From Hymenobacter latericoloratus (GTDB lineage Bacteria > Bacteroidota > Bacteroidia > Cytophagales > Hymenobacteraceae), in contig NZ_JACHNV010000009.1 in assembly GCF_014199535.1 (NCBI RefSeq), positions 1 to 64,000 on the forward strand: 64,000 bases of DNA, read 5' to 3'. The notes below the pieces were generated by a model. That model saw only the letters and a list, made by a program, of their open reading frames with translations, was not told where the DNA came from and ran no database searches. Both the position numbers and the translations under genes were made by a program. Positions 50,765 through 60,300 of this stretch are shown here, in pieces. Numbering within the stretch: the stretch's first letter is position 1; each line of letters opens with the position of its first letter.

Positions 50765-52171
50765 TTAGGAAGGCATAATGGAGCGGAACAGCAGGAACAG
50801 GCCGCCCGCCAGTACCATCGTTACGGGCAGGGTGAGCACCCAGGCCAGCGCAATGTTGCGCACCATCTGAGGATTCAGGTTCTTGATGCCCCGGTTGGCT
50901 ACCATGCTACCCGCAATAGCCGAGGAAAGTACGTGGGTAGTAGAGGAAGGGAGTCCGAAGCCCGTAGAGGCGCCAATCATGGCGGCGGCTACCAGCTCCG
51001 AGGAAGCGCCCTGGGCGTAGGTCAGGTGTTCCTTCCCGATCCGCTCCCCAATGGTTTTTACAATGCGCTGCCAGCCAATCATCGTCCCAATGCCCAGAGA
51101 AAGAGCTACCATCAGGGAAACCTGCCAGGGGGCATAGTCCGTAAAGGTGCGCATCTGGGCAATGCTGTCTTCGTACACCTTGCGGTCGGCGGAGCTGAGG
51201 GGGACTTTCTCGCTGGCCGTGAGTTTCTTGGCCCGGGTGTAAAGCAGCAGAATAGCCTTACGGATTTCAAAGCGGGCCTGCTCAGGAAGCTGCTTTACAT
51301 CCGTTTTACCGGCAAAAATCTGGTCGAGGGTAGCGGTTTGGGTGCGCACTTCGGCCAGCAGCTTGCGGTCAGCCTCGCCCAGCTCCGCCGGGTTCAGCTT
51401 CTGCATTACCTGCTCCACGCGCGTAAGCGAGTCGCGCATATCCAGGGGGTTGAGCTTGGAGTTCAGGGCGAAGTGCACGGGCACGATGCCAATCAGAATC
51501 AGCATAATCAGGCCCACGCCCTTCTGCCCGTCGTTGGAGCCGTGGAAGTAGCTTACCAGCGTGCAGGTAGCAATCAGGACCAAGCGAATCCAGATGGGTG
51601 GGGGCTTGCGCTTGTGGGGCTCCTTAAAGATGGCCTTGTTACGCACGAAGCGCCGCAACAGAAACATCAGCATAATAGTCAGCGAAAAGCCGAATAGGGG
51701 GCTGATGAGCAGGGCGGCGCCGGTTTCGCCGGCTTTGCCCCAGTTTACGGCCGAGGAGTTGGAGCCCGGTAGCAGGGAGAAGGCAATGCCTACCCCCAGG
51801 ATGGACCCGATAAGGGCGTGCGAGGAGGAAGAGGGTAGCCCGTAGTACCAGGTGCCCACGTTCCAGATAATGGCCGCCACAATCAGGGCCCCGACCATGG
51901 CAATGCCGTGGTACACGTTCTGGTCCACGAGGCTTTCCACGGGCAGCAGGTACACGATGCCCATGGCCACGCTGATACCGCCGGCAATAACGCCCACGAA
52001 ATTCCAGAACGCCGACCATACCACGGCTACCCACGGCCGCAGCGAGTTGGTGTAAATCACCGTGGCCACGGCATTGGCCGTATCGTGGAAGCCGTTGACA
52101 AATTCAAACGCGCAGGCTGCCACCAAGCAGGCAATCAGCAGCAACAGCACATGAGGCTCTAAGCCAAACAT
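50765..52171 (-). CDS. PiT-family inorganic phosphate transporter
   Basis: 468 residues. The first half carries EFVNGFHDTANAVATVIYT, the hallmark of PiT carriers. The second half repeats the fold with HGSNDGQKGVGLIMLI. About ten membrane helices and a central cytoplasmic segment of about 100 residues (LNPLDMRDSLTRVEQVMQKL) complete the picture. It brings in metal-phosphate by proton symport across the inner membrane. No Pho box was recognised upstream. Confidence 0.93.
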   Translation of the reverse strand: MFGLEPHVLLLLIACLVAACAFEFVNGFHDTANAVATVIYTNSLRPWVAVVWSAFWNFVGVIAGGISVAMGIVYLLPVESLVDQNVYHGIAMVGALIVAAIIWNVGTWYYGLPSSSSHALIGSILGVGIAFSLLPGSNSSAVNWGKAGETGAALLISPLFGFSLTIMLMFLLRRFVRNKAIFKEPHKRKPPPIWIRLVLIATCTLVSYFHGSNDGQKGVGLIMLILIGIVPVHFALNSKLNPLDMRDSLTRVEQVMQKLNPAELGEADRKLLAEVRTQTATLDQIFAGKTDVKQLPEQARFEIRKAILLLYTRAKKLTASEKVPLSSADRKVYEDSIAQMRTFTDYAPWQVSLMVALSLGIGTMIGWQRIVKTIGERIGKEHLTYAQGASSELVAAAMIGASTGFGLPSSTTHVLSSAIAGSMVANRGIKNLNPQMVRNIALAWVLTLPVTMVLAGGLFLLFRSIMPS

Positions 52172-52405
52172 AAGGGGGGGATTGGTGAAGATTCAGTTTC
52201 GGTAACCAAAGGTAGGACCGCCCAAAGGGGGCGCAAGATTATGAAATTGTTACCGGACCCACCGACAAGCCAGGCCATTGAGCGGCTAAACGCAAGAAGT
52301 AGCGCCGGGTTAGGGGGGCGCTTTTGATCTTCAGTAAATTATTGACGGGCAGCCGCTCTGGGCTATTTGTGCGCTCCGGGCTAGGGAGCAAGCTAAAGCT
52401 TTGGC
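52172..52405. other. Divergent intergenic stretch
   Basis: No gene is seen. The right part leads into the glyS promoter and leader. Confidence 0.45.
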
Positions 52406-52413
52406 TACTTTTG
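52406..52413 (+). promoter_or_regulatory. -7 box of glyS (TACTTTTG)
   Basis: Exact TAnnTTTG match, 119 nt before the ATG at 52533, which leaves a leader of about 113 nt. Confidence 0.5.
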
Positions 52414-52424
52414 CCCTTACTTTA

Positions 52425-52511
52425 TAGAGTTGAGCGCTTAGCGGTGAGAAGCAAGACCCGATTCAGTTGCGAAACCTGAACAGCCGGTACTGCTCTAAGC
52501 GCTCAGCTCTA
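52425..52511 (+). repeat. Long-range inverted repeat in the glyS leader
   Basis: 17-bp arms (52425-52441 and 52495-52511) with one mismatch and a 53-nt loop. A second small stem (TTCAGTT / AACCTGAA) lies inside. It could control translation or transcription of glyS. Confidence 0.5.
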
Positions 52512-52532
52512 CTTTCTCACTTCTCCTATCCC

Positions 52533-54050
52533 ATGAGCAACGAGCAGAAACCCGCCGCCACGGCCGAAAGCACCCTGGCCGATATCGTGTCGCACGCCAA
52601 GGAATACGGCTTCGTATTCCCTTCCTCGGAAATTTACGATGGCCTGGCCGCCGTGTACGACTACGGCCCCAACGGCGTGGAGCTCAAAAACAACCTCAAG
52701 CAGCTCTGGTGGCGGGCCATGACCCAGCTCAACCAGAACGTGGTGGGCATTGATGCGGCCATTTTCATGCACCCGCTCACCTGGAAAGCCTCCGGCCACG
52801 TCGATGGCTTCTCGGACCCCATGATTGACAACCTCGACAGCAAGAAGCGTTACCGCGCCGATGTGCTGCTGGAAGACAAAGCCGCCGAGTATGAGAAGAA
52901 CGGCGAAATAGCCCGCGCCGAAACCCTGCTGGCCGAAATGGGCCGCCTGCTCACGGCCGAGGACCTGGCCGGCGTGAAGCAGCTCATCCTCGATGAGAAA
53001 ATCATCTGCCCCGTTAGCAAAACCGGCAACTGGACCGACGTGCGCCAGTTTAACCTGATGTTCTCGACCCAGGTAGGGGCCGTGGCCGACGACTCCAGCA
53101 AGATTTACCTGCGCCCCGAAACGGCCCAGGGCATCTTCGTCAACTTCCTGAACGTGCAGAAGTCGGCGCGCCAGAAGGTGCCGTTTGGTATTGCCCAGAT
53201 TGGTAAGGCTTTCCGCAACGAGATTGTAGCCCGTCAGTTCATCTTCCGCATGCGGGAGTTCGAGCAGATGGAAATGCAGTTCTTCGTGCGCCCTGGCACC
53301 GAGGGCGAGTGGTACCAGCAGTGGAAGGAAACCCGCCGCCGCTGGCACGAGGCCCTGGGCCTGCCCGCCGATAAGCTCCGCTTCCACGACCACGACAAGC
53401 TGGCCCACTACGCCAAAGCCGCCGTCGATATCGAGTATGAGTTTCCCTTCGGCTTCAAGGAAATTGAGGGCATCCACTCCCGCTCCGACTTCGACCTGAT
53501 GCAGCACCAGACGCTCAGCCGCAAGAAGCAGCAGTACTTCGACAACGACGTAAATCCCGAAACCGGCAAGCCCTACGGCAACTACGTGCCCTACGTGGTA
53601 GAAACCTCGGTGGGCGCCGACCGCCTGTTCCTGGCTACGCTCTGCCAGGCCTACCAGGAGGAAACCATTACGGAGGGCGAAGGCGAGAAGCAGCAAACCA
53701 AAACCCGCAAGCTGCTGCGCCTGCACCCGGCCGTGGCCCCTATTAAAGCCGCCATCTTCCCGCTGGTGAAAAAAGACGGCCTACCCGAGAAAGCCAACGA
53801 AATCTACAACGCCCTGCGCCACGACTTCCGGTTGGTGGTAGAAGAAAAGGACTCCATCGGGACGCGCTACACCCGCCAAGACCTCATCGGCACGCCCTTC
53901 TGCATTGCCGTGGATCATCAGACCCTGGAGGATAATACCGTAACGGTCCGCCACCGCGACTCCCGCGAGCAAACCCGCATGCCCATTGCCGAACTGCGCG
54001 GCTACATCGGCGAGGCCGTGAGCCTGTCGCGCATTTTCGAAAAGCTGTAA
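52533..54050 (+). CDS. glyS: Glycyl-tRNA synthetase, alpha2 type
   Basis: 505 residues of the homodimeric class II type. LADIVSHAKEYGFVFPSSEIYDGLA with YDYGPNGVELKNN begins the N-terminal part. Motif 2 lies around GIAQIGKAFRNEIVARQFIFRMREF and EFEQMEMQFF, and motif 3 around VETSVGADRLFLATL. The C-terminal anticodon-binding domain starts at VAPIKAAIFPLVKK. It charges tRNA-Gly in the cytoplasm. The start at 52533 follows a structured leader; a longer frame from 52467 lies inside that leader. Confidence 0.96.
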   Translation: MSNEQKPAATAESTLADIVSHAKEYGFVFPSSEIYDGLAAVYDYGPNGVELKNNLKQLWWRAMTQLNQNVVGIDAAIFMHPLTWKASGHVDGFSDPMIDNLDSKKRYRADVLLEDKAAEYEKNGEIARAETLLAEMGRLLTAEDLAGVKQLILDEKIICPVSKTGNWTDVRQFNLMFSTQVGAVADDSSKIYLRPETAQGIFVNFLNVQKSARQKVPFGIAQIGKAFRNEIVARQFIFRMREFEQMEMQFFVRPGTEGEWYQQWKETRRRWHEALGLPADKLRFHDHDKLAHYAKAAVDIEYEFPFGFKEIEGIHSRSDFDLMQHQTLSRKKQQYFDNDVNPETGKPYGNYVPYVVETSVGADRLFLATLCQAYQEETITEGEGEKQQTKTRKLLRLHPAVAPIKAAIFPLVKKDGLPEKANEIYNALRHDFRLVVEEKDSIGTRYTRQDLIGTPFCIAVDHQTLEDNTVTVRHRDSREQTRMPIAELRGYIGEAVSLSRIFEKL

Positions 54051-54066
54051 GCGCACAACGTGTTGA

Positions 54067-54108
54067 AAACAGAAAGGCCGCCGGAGCAATCCGGCGGCCT
54101 TTCTGTTT
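54067..54108. terminator. Bidirectional terminator
   Basis: 19-bp perfect arms (54067-54085 and 54090-54108), 4-nt loop, flanked by A and T runs. Confidence 0.9.
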
Positions 54109-54131
54109 ATACGGCTGAAATTTGCTACCCC

Positions 54132-54527
54132 CTAGTTTTCGCTTAACCAAGTGGTAGCGTCGTGGTGGGAGGTGAAGTAGTTGAACTCGACTTGGGCCGG
54201 GGTTGGGGGGTAGGAGGCCAGGGCGCTGCCAATCTGGTAGCGGTATTGCCCCTCCGATACCACCGCCGCGATGAATAACGGGCGCGGCAACTGCTCCGGA
54301 AGCATAGCAGCGAGAGGGTGTAGCAGCTCGGCTTCCTCAGTCAGGGAAACATTATGCTTCAGGTCCAGGAGCAGCTTGCCCACGTTCTGGGCCAGCATGG
54401 CTTCCAGGGCCTGCTGGTAGGCCTGCCCGAACGAGACGCTGGAGCGAGTAGCCGTGAAGTTAAGATGCAGAATGTCAGAGGCCGGATGGTAGGTGATGGA
54501 CACATCCGAGGAGTTAGGTAAGGTCAT
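54132..54527 (-). CDS. STAS/SpoIIAA-like small protein
   Basis: 131 residues. Strand SITYHPASDILHLNF, helix FGQAYQQALEAMLAQNV, strand KLLLDLKHNVSL, helix LLHPLAAMLPEQL and strand PLFIAAVVSE give the same order as the protein at 33486-33890, so they are distant paralogs. The C-terminus (FNYFTSHHDATTWLSEN) resembles the end of SpoIIAA-like domains. Function is unknown. It converges with glyS. Confidence 0.6.
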   Translation of the reverse strand: MTLPNSSDVSITYHPASDILHLNFTATRSSVSFGQAYQQALEAMLAQNVGKLLLDLKHNVSLTEEAELLHPLAAMLPEQLPRPLFIAAVVSEGQYRYQIGSALASYPPTPAQVEFNYFTSHHDATTWLSEN

Positions 54528-54739
54528 TGTTAAAGAAAAATAACAAGCAATGCCGGGTAAAGTACAAATAATGGATACCGCAACGCACTGATGTTACGTT
54601 GTTTACGCGGCAGGTATCATGAAATGTTTCCTATATTCAGAACAAAAAATGAAATAAGCAACTAATTGGCTCAGACTGAGCCGTAACCCGTGGCGCGGGT
54701 TAATACTGGAGTGGCACCGGATAGCTGCCGGGGGTTGCG

Positions 54740-54747
54740 TACCTTTG
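54740..54747 (+). promoter_or_regulatory. -7 box (TACCTTTG)
   Basis: 17 nt before the ATG at 54765. A GCTGC/GCAGC hairpin overlaps the short leader. Confidence 0.55.
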
Positions 54748-54764
54748 CTGCATTTTAGCAGCCT

Positions 54765-57203
54765 ATGTGGAGAAACCTCGCCCTGTTCGTCATTAAGAAC
54801 CGCCGCCTGCTGATCGGGCTGCTGGCCATTATCACGGTGTTTATGGCGTGGGAAGCTCGCAAGGTGCAGATGACCTACGATTTTGCCCAGGTAGTAGCCC
54901 CCGACGACCCCGACATGGTGTACTTCCAGCAGTTCAAGCGGCAGTTTGGCGAGGATGGCAACGTGCTGGTGCTGGGCATGCAGGACAGCTCGGTGTATGA
55001 GCTGAAAAACTTCAACGAGCTGCGCCGCCTGACCGATACGCTCAGCAAGGTGCAGGGCGTAAATGGGGTGCTGGGCGTCACGCGCCTACCTCGCCTGGTG
55101 AAGGATACCGCCACCCAGACCTTCCGGGCCGAGCCTATTTTCCGTAATTTCCCCGAAACGCAGCCCGAACTCGACTCGCTGATGCGGGTGGTCAACTCCC
55201 AGGAGTTCTATAAGGGCCAGTTGATTTCGCCCACCACCGGGGCCACGCTGCTGGCCCTCACCATGGACCCCAAGTACCTGAACTCCAGCCGGCGCGAGGC
55301 CGTGATGCAGGAAATTCTGGGCCACGCTGAGCGGTTCCAGGCGAAGACCGACATTAAGATGCACTACGCCGGCCTGCCCTACGTGCGGGCCACCATGACT
55401 ACCAAAGTAGCCTCAGAAATGAAGCTGTTCGTGGCCCTGACCATTGTGATGATGGCCGCGACCCTGCTCATGTTCTTCCGGACGTGGTCGGCGGTGGTGT
55501 TTCCGCTCCTGATTGTGCTGATTGTGGTGACGTGGTGCATCGGGAGCATGGTGCTGCTCGGTTACAAGATCAACCTGCTGACGGGCCTGATTCCGAGCAT
55601 CATCATCGTTATCGGCATCCCGAACTGCACCTACCTGCTCAGCCGCTACCACTACGACTACCGCAAATCGGGCAACCAGGTGCTGGCTATGGCGCGGGTG
55701 GTGCGTAAAATCGGGCTGGTAACGCTCATGAACAACACCACCACGGCCATTGGCTTCGTGGTGTTCTGCTTCACCAACATTGCCATTCTGTACCAGTTTG
55801 GGCTGGTGGCTACTCTCAATATTTTCGTGGCGTTTGCGGTGTCGTTTATCCTGATGCCCATCATCTTCACCATTCTGCCGCCGCCTACCCCCAAGCAGCT
55901 GGAGCACCTAGAGGCCAAGCCCCTGACCAAGCTGCTGGAGTTCTTCGATTACCTGGTGCTGGAGCGCCGGCGCACGGTGTACCTCACGGCCCTGGCTTTG
56001 CTGGTGCTGGCCTCGTTTGGGGTAACCAAGGTGAAATCGGTAAGCTACATGGTGGATGATCTGCCCAAGGATTCGTCGGTGAACTCCGATCTGAAGTTCT
56101 TCGAGCAGCACTTCAACGGCGTAATGCCTCTGGAAATGGTGGTGGATACCGGCCGCCCCAAGGGCCTGCTGAAGCTCAAAAACCTGGAGCGGATTGACCG
56201 GCTGGAGAACTTCCTGCGCACCCAGCCCGTGCTGACTACCCCCGTTAGCGTAGTGACTTTCCTGAAAGCCTCTACGCAGGCCTTCTACAACGGCAACCCC
56301 GAGTTTTACCGCCTGCCCGATAACTCCGAGAAGAACTACGTGTTTAGCTACCTGGCCCGCTCCCAAAGCACGGAGGGCTCGGAGGGCCAGCTGACCAGCA
56401 AGCTGCTGCGCTCCTTCACCGACAGCAGCATGCAACAGGCGCGCATCTCGCTGAAAATTGCCGACGTAGGCTCGCACAACCTCGATACGCTGATTAACAA
56501 CCGTATCAGACCGGAAATCGACCGGATTTTTAAGGGTACAGACCTGAAGGTGAAGCTGACAGGTACCACCATTATCTTCACCAAAGGCAACGAATACCTG
56601 ATCGGGACGCTTAAAACCAGCCTCTGGCACGCCTTTCTGCTGGTGGGCGTGGTCGTGCTCATCCTGTTCCGCAGTATCCGGGCGGTGTTCTTCACCCTGC
56701 TGCCCAACTTCTTCACCCTGCTGCTCACGGGCGGTATTATGGGCTACTTCGGTATCCCGCTCAAGCCCAGCACGGCCCTTATTTTCAGCATCGCGCTGGG
56801 TATTGACGGCGACAACTCCATTCACCTGCTGGCCAAGTTCCGGCAGGAAATGGCCGCCAACGGCCGCCGGGTGAAGGCCGCCATTACCACCACGCTGTCG
56901 GAGGCCGGCACCAGCATGATTTACACCAGCATTGTGCTGTTTCTGGGCTTTTCGGTGTTTGCCTTCTCGGAGTTTGGCGGCACCAAGGCCCTGGGCCTGC
57001 TCATGTCGGCCAGCCTGCTGATAACCAACTTCTCCAACCTGATTCTGCTGCCCTGCCTGCTCGTTACCTTTGAGCACGGCAAGGACGAAGACGTTATCGA
57101 CCAATCGGGCATCAAGCACTACGACGACAACTACCACGAGGAAGACGACGACCTGGAGCTCAACCTCAGCCGGATGAAGGTACAGCCCAAACTGAACGGC
57201 TAA
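54765..57203 (+). CDS. RND/MMPL-family exporter
   Basis: 812 residues in two homologous halves. Each has one helix, a periplasmic domain and a bundle of five helices. The first bundle contains NLLTGLIPSIIIVIGIPNCTYLL and the second AFLLVGVVVLILF and LIFSIALGIDGDNSIHLLAKF, where the G-x-D-x-x-x motif carries proton-relay Asp residues. Transported hydrophobic compounds, perhaps lipids or hopanoids, are typical for the family (HpnN or MMPL like). The Asp/Glu-rich tail is cytoplasmic. No membrane fusion or outer membrane partner is adjacent. Confidence 0.87.
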   Translation: MWRNLALFVIKNRRLLIGLLAIITVFMAWEARKVQMTYDFAQVVAPDDPDMVYFQQFKRQFGEDGNVLVLGMQDSSVYELKNFNELRRLTDTLSKVQGVNGVLGVTRLPRLVKDTATQTFRAEPIFRNFPETQPELDSLMRVVNSQEFYKGQLISPTTGATLLALTMDPKYLNSSRREAVMQEILGHAERFQAKTDIKMHYAGLPYVRATMTTKVASEMKLFVALTIVMMAATLLMFFRTWSAVVFPLLIVLIVVTWCIGSMVLLGYKINLLTGLIPSIIIVIGIPNCTYLLSRYHYDYRKSGNQVLAMARVVRKIGLVTLMNNTTTAIGFVVFCFTNIAILYQFGLVATLNIFVAFAVSFILMPIIFTILPPPTPKQLEHLEAKPLTKLLEFFDYLVLERRRTVYLTALALLVLASFGVTKVKSVSYMVDDLPKDSSVNSDLKFFEQHFNGVMPLEMVVDTGRPKGLLKLKNLERIDRLENFLRTQPVLTTPVSVVTFLKASTQAFYNGNPEFYRLPDNSEKNYVFSYLARSQSTEGSEGQLTSKLLRSFTDSSMQQARISLKIADVGSHNLDTLINNRIRPEIDRIFKGTDLKVKLTGTTIIFTKGNEYLIGTLKTSLWHAFLLVGVVVLILFRSIRAVFFTLLPNFFTLLLTGGIMGYFGIPLKPSTALIFSIALGIDGDNSIHLLAKFRQEMAANGRRVKAAITTTLSEAGTSMIYTSIVLFLGFSVFAFSEFGGTKALGLLMSASLLITNFSNLILLPCLLVTFEHGKDEDVIDQSGIKHYDDNYHEEDDDLELNLSRMKVQPKLNG

Positions 57204-57219
57204 GACCAATCTAATCATC

Positions 57220-57333
57220 TGTCATCCTGAGCCCAAGCGAAGGACCTTATCACGAAAGAACAACCTTCGTCAGAATCGTTCTAGTCCAGGCGTTTCGGCG
57301 TGATAAGGTCCTTCGCTTGGGCTCAGGATGACA
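57220..57333. repeat. REP-like palindrome, copy b
   Basis: Perfect 35-bp arms (57220-57254 and 57299-57333) with a 44-nt centre. Arms open TGTCATCCTGAGC. It ends 31 nt before the ileS ATG. Confidence 0.85.
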
Positions 57334-57364
57334 AACGAATTTGCCTAAGATCCCCACTGATCAT

Positions 57365-60300
57365 ATGAACTACCCCGAATACAAGCAGCCGCTCAACTAC
57401 GGCCAGGTTGGTACCGATATCCTGGCGTGGTGGAAGCAGAACGGCATCTTTGAGAAAAGCGTGAGCACCCGCGAGGGGCAGCCCACCTTCGTATTTTATG
57501 AAGGCCCGCCCTCGGCCAACGGCGCCCCCGGCATTCACCACGTCATGGCCCGGACGGTGAAGGACATCTTCTGCCGCTACCAGACGCTGCTGGGCAAGCA
57601 GGTGTCGCGCAAAGGTGGCTGGGACACCCACGGCCTGCCCATTGAGCTGCAGGTAGAAAAGGAGCTGGGCATCACCAAGGAGGATATCGGCAAGAAAATC
57701 AGCATTGAGGAGTACAACCAGCGCTGCCGCGAAACCGTGATGCGCTTCAAGGCCCAGTGGGACGACCTCACCGAGAAAATGGGCTACTGGGTGGACCTCT
57801 CGGACCCCTACATCACCTTCGAGCCCGAGTACATTGAAAGCTGCTGGGCCCTGCTCAAGAAGCTCTACGACAAGGGCCTGCTCTACAAAGGCTACACCAT
57901 TCAGCCCTACTCGCCGGCCGCCGGCACTGGCCTAAGCTCCCACGAGTTGAACCAGCCCGGTACCTACCGCGACGTGAAGGACACGACCATCGTGGCCCAA
58001 TTCCAGGTGAAGCGGGACGAGAAGTCGGAGAAGCTGTTTGTAGGAACTGACGACGCGGCTGAGACCTTCATTCTAGCTTGGACGACGACGCCTTGGACGT
58101 TACCGGCCAATACAGGATTAGCAGTAGGCAAGAATATTCCCTACGCCGTAATCCGTACTTTCAACCCTTATACATATGAGCCAATTGCAATTGTCTTAGC
58201 TCGTGCTCTAGTTGATAAATACTTTATAAATCTGCCTTTCTCGAAACAGATTGAGCAGTACGACAGTGAGCCAGAGTTGAATATTGAACTCGTAAAAGAT
58301 TGGATCTTCAACGGTAAATCTGGTATCACTGCTGAGCAGGCCAAGTCTTATATCCGTCCATCGGAGAGTTATAAGCGGCAAATGCCTTATGAAATAGTAA
58401 AAGAGTTTACCGGGGCTGACCTCGTGGGCATCCGCTACGAGCGGCTATTCGGGCAGGACAAAGGCTATCCGGCGTTTGAGGGCGAGGAAAACGCCTTCCG
58501 CGTTATCAATGGAGACTTTGTAACCACCGAAGACGGTACCGGCATCGTGCACATCTCGCCCACGTTTGGCGCCGATGACTTCCGGGCTGCTCAGCTGGCC
58601 GGCGTGCCTGCTTTGCTGGTAGCTGATGATGAAGGCAAGCTGGGCCCAGTAGTTGACCGCACCGGCCGCTACGTGGCCCAGATGGGTGAATTCGGTGGCC
58701 GCTGGGTGAAAAACTACGATGGCCACGACGATTCTGGTGCTGACTACAAGACCCTCGACGAAAGCATTGCCATCCGCATGAAAGGCGACGGCACGGCCTT
58801 CAAAGTGGAGAAGTACGAGCACACCTATCCCCACTGCTGGCGCACCGACAAGCCTGTACTTTACTACCCCCTGGATTCCTGGTTTATCAAGACCACGGCG
58901 GTGAAAGACCGGCTCATCGAGCTCAACAAAACCATCAATTGGCAGCCCGAAAGCACCGGCACCGGCCGCTTCGGCAACTGGCTGGAAAACCTGGTGGACT
59001 GGAACCTGAGCCGCTCGCGCTACTGGGGCACGCCCCTACCCATCTGGCGCACCCAGGATGGCTCGGAGGAAATCTGCATCGGCAGCATTGCCGAACTGAG
59101 CGCCGAAATCGACAAGGCCGTGGCGGCCGAGGTGATGACGCACAACCCCATTGCCACCGGCGAAATGACCGATTTGCACCGCCCGTACGTGGATGATGTG
59201 TTCCTCGTGTCGCCCAGCGGGCAGCCCATGTATCGCGAGACTGACCTCATTGACGTGTGGTTTGACAGCGGCGCCATGCCCTACGCCCAGTGGCACTACC
59301 CCCTCGAAAACCAGGAAATCTTCCGGAAGAATTTCCCGGCTGACTTCATTGCCGAAGGCGTGGACCAGACCCGCGGGTGGTTCTTCACCCTGCACGCCCT
59401 GGCCGTGATGCTGGAGGATTCGGTGGCCTACAAGAACGTGATGGCCAACGGCCTGGTGCTGGATAAGAACGGCAACAAGATGAGCAAGCGCCTCGGCAAC
59501 GCCATCGACCCGTTTGCGACCATCAACCAGTTCGGGCCCGATGCTACGCGCTGGTACATGATTGCCAATGCCCAGCCCTGGGACAACCTGAAATTCGACC
59601 TGAACGGCATCACGGAGGTGCAGCGTCGCTTCTTCGGCACGCTGTTTAACACCTACTCGTTCTACGCCCTCTACGCCAACCTCGACGGCTTCCAGGCCCG
59701 CGAGTTTGACCGGGTGCCCTACGAAGACCTGACCGAGCTGGACCGCTGGATTCTGAGCAAGCTGCAGTCGTTGATTGTGGAGGTGCGCGGCCATTACGAC
59801 AGCTACGACCCCACGAAGGCCGCCCGCGCCATCCAGGATTTCGTGACCGATCAGCTCTCCAACTGGCACGTGCGCCTCTCGCGCCGCCGTTTCTGGAAGG
59901 GTGAGCTGACCGCCGACAAGCGCGCCGCCTATGAAACCCTGCAGGAGTGCTTGGTGGTAGTGGCCCAGCTCATGGCTCCCATTGCGCCCTTCTTCGCCGA
60001 ATGGCTCTACAAGAACATGACCGACGGCATGCGCGCGGAAGCGGTGGCGAAGAACACGCCGCTGGCTCCTGAATCGGTGCACCTCACGCTGCTGGTGCAA
60101 GCCGAGGAAAACCGCATCGATAAGGCTCTGGAGGAGCGTATGGACCTGGCCCAGCGGATTTCTTCGCTCACGCACTCCCTGCGGAAGAAGTCGGTGCTGA
60201 AGGTGCGCCAGCCCCTGCAGCGCATCCTGGTGCCGGTGTTCAACGAGACGACCCGCGAACAGGTAGGTAAGGTGGAAGACCTGATATGCGCCGAGGTAAA

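Noticed and set aside
52406..52532. T-box riboswitch for glyS
   Set aside because: No T-box core, specifier loop or terminator/antiterminator was recognised; the stem is of a different kind.
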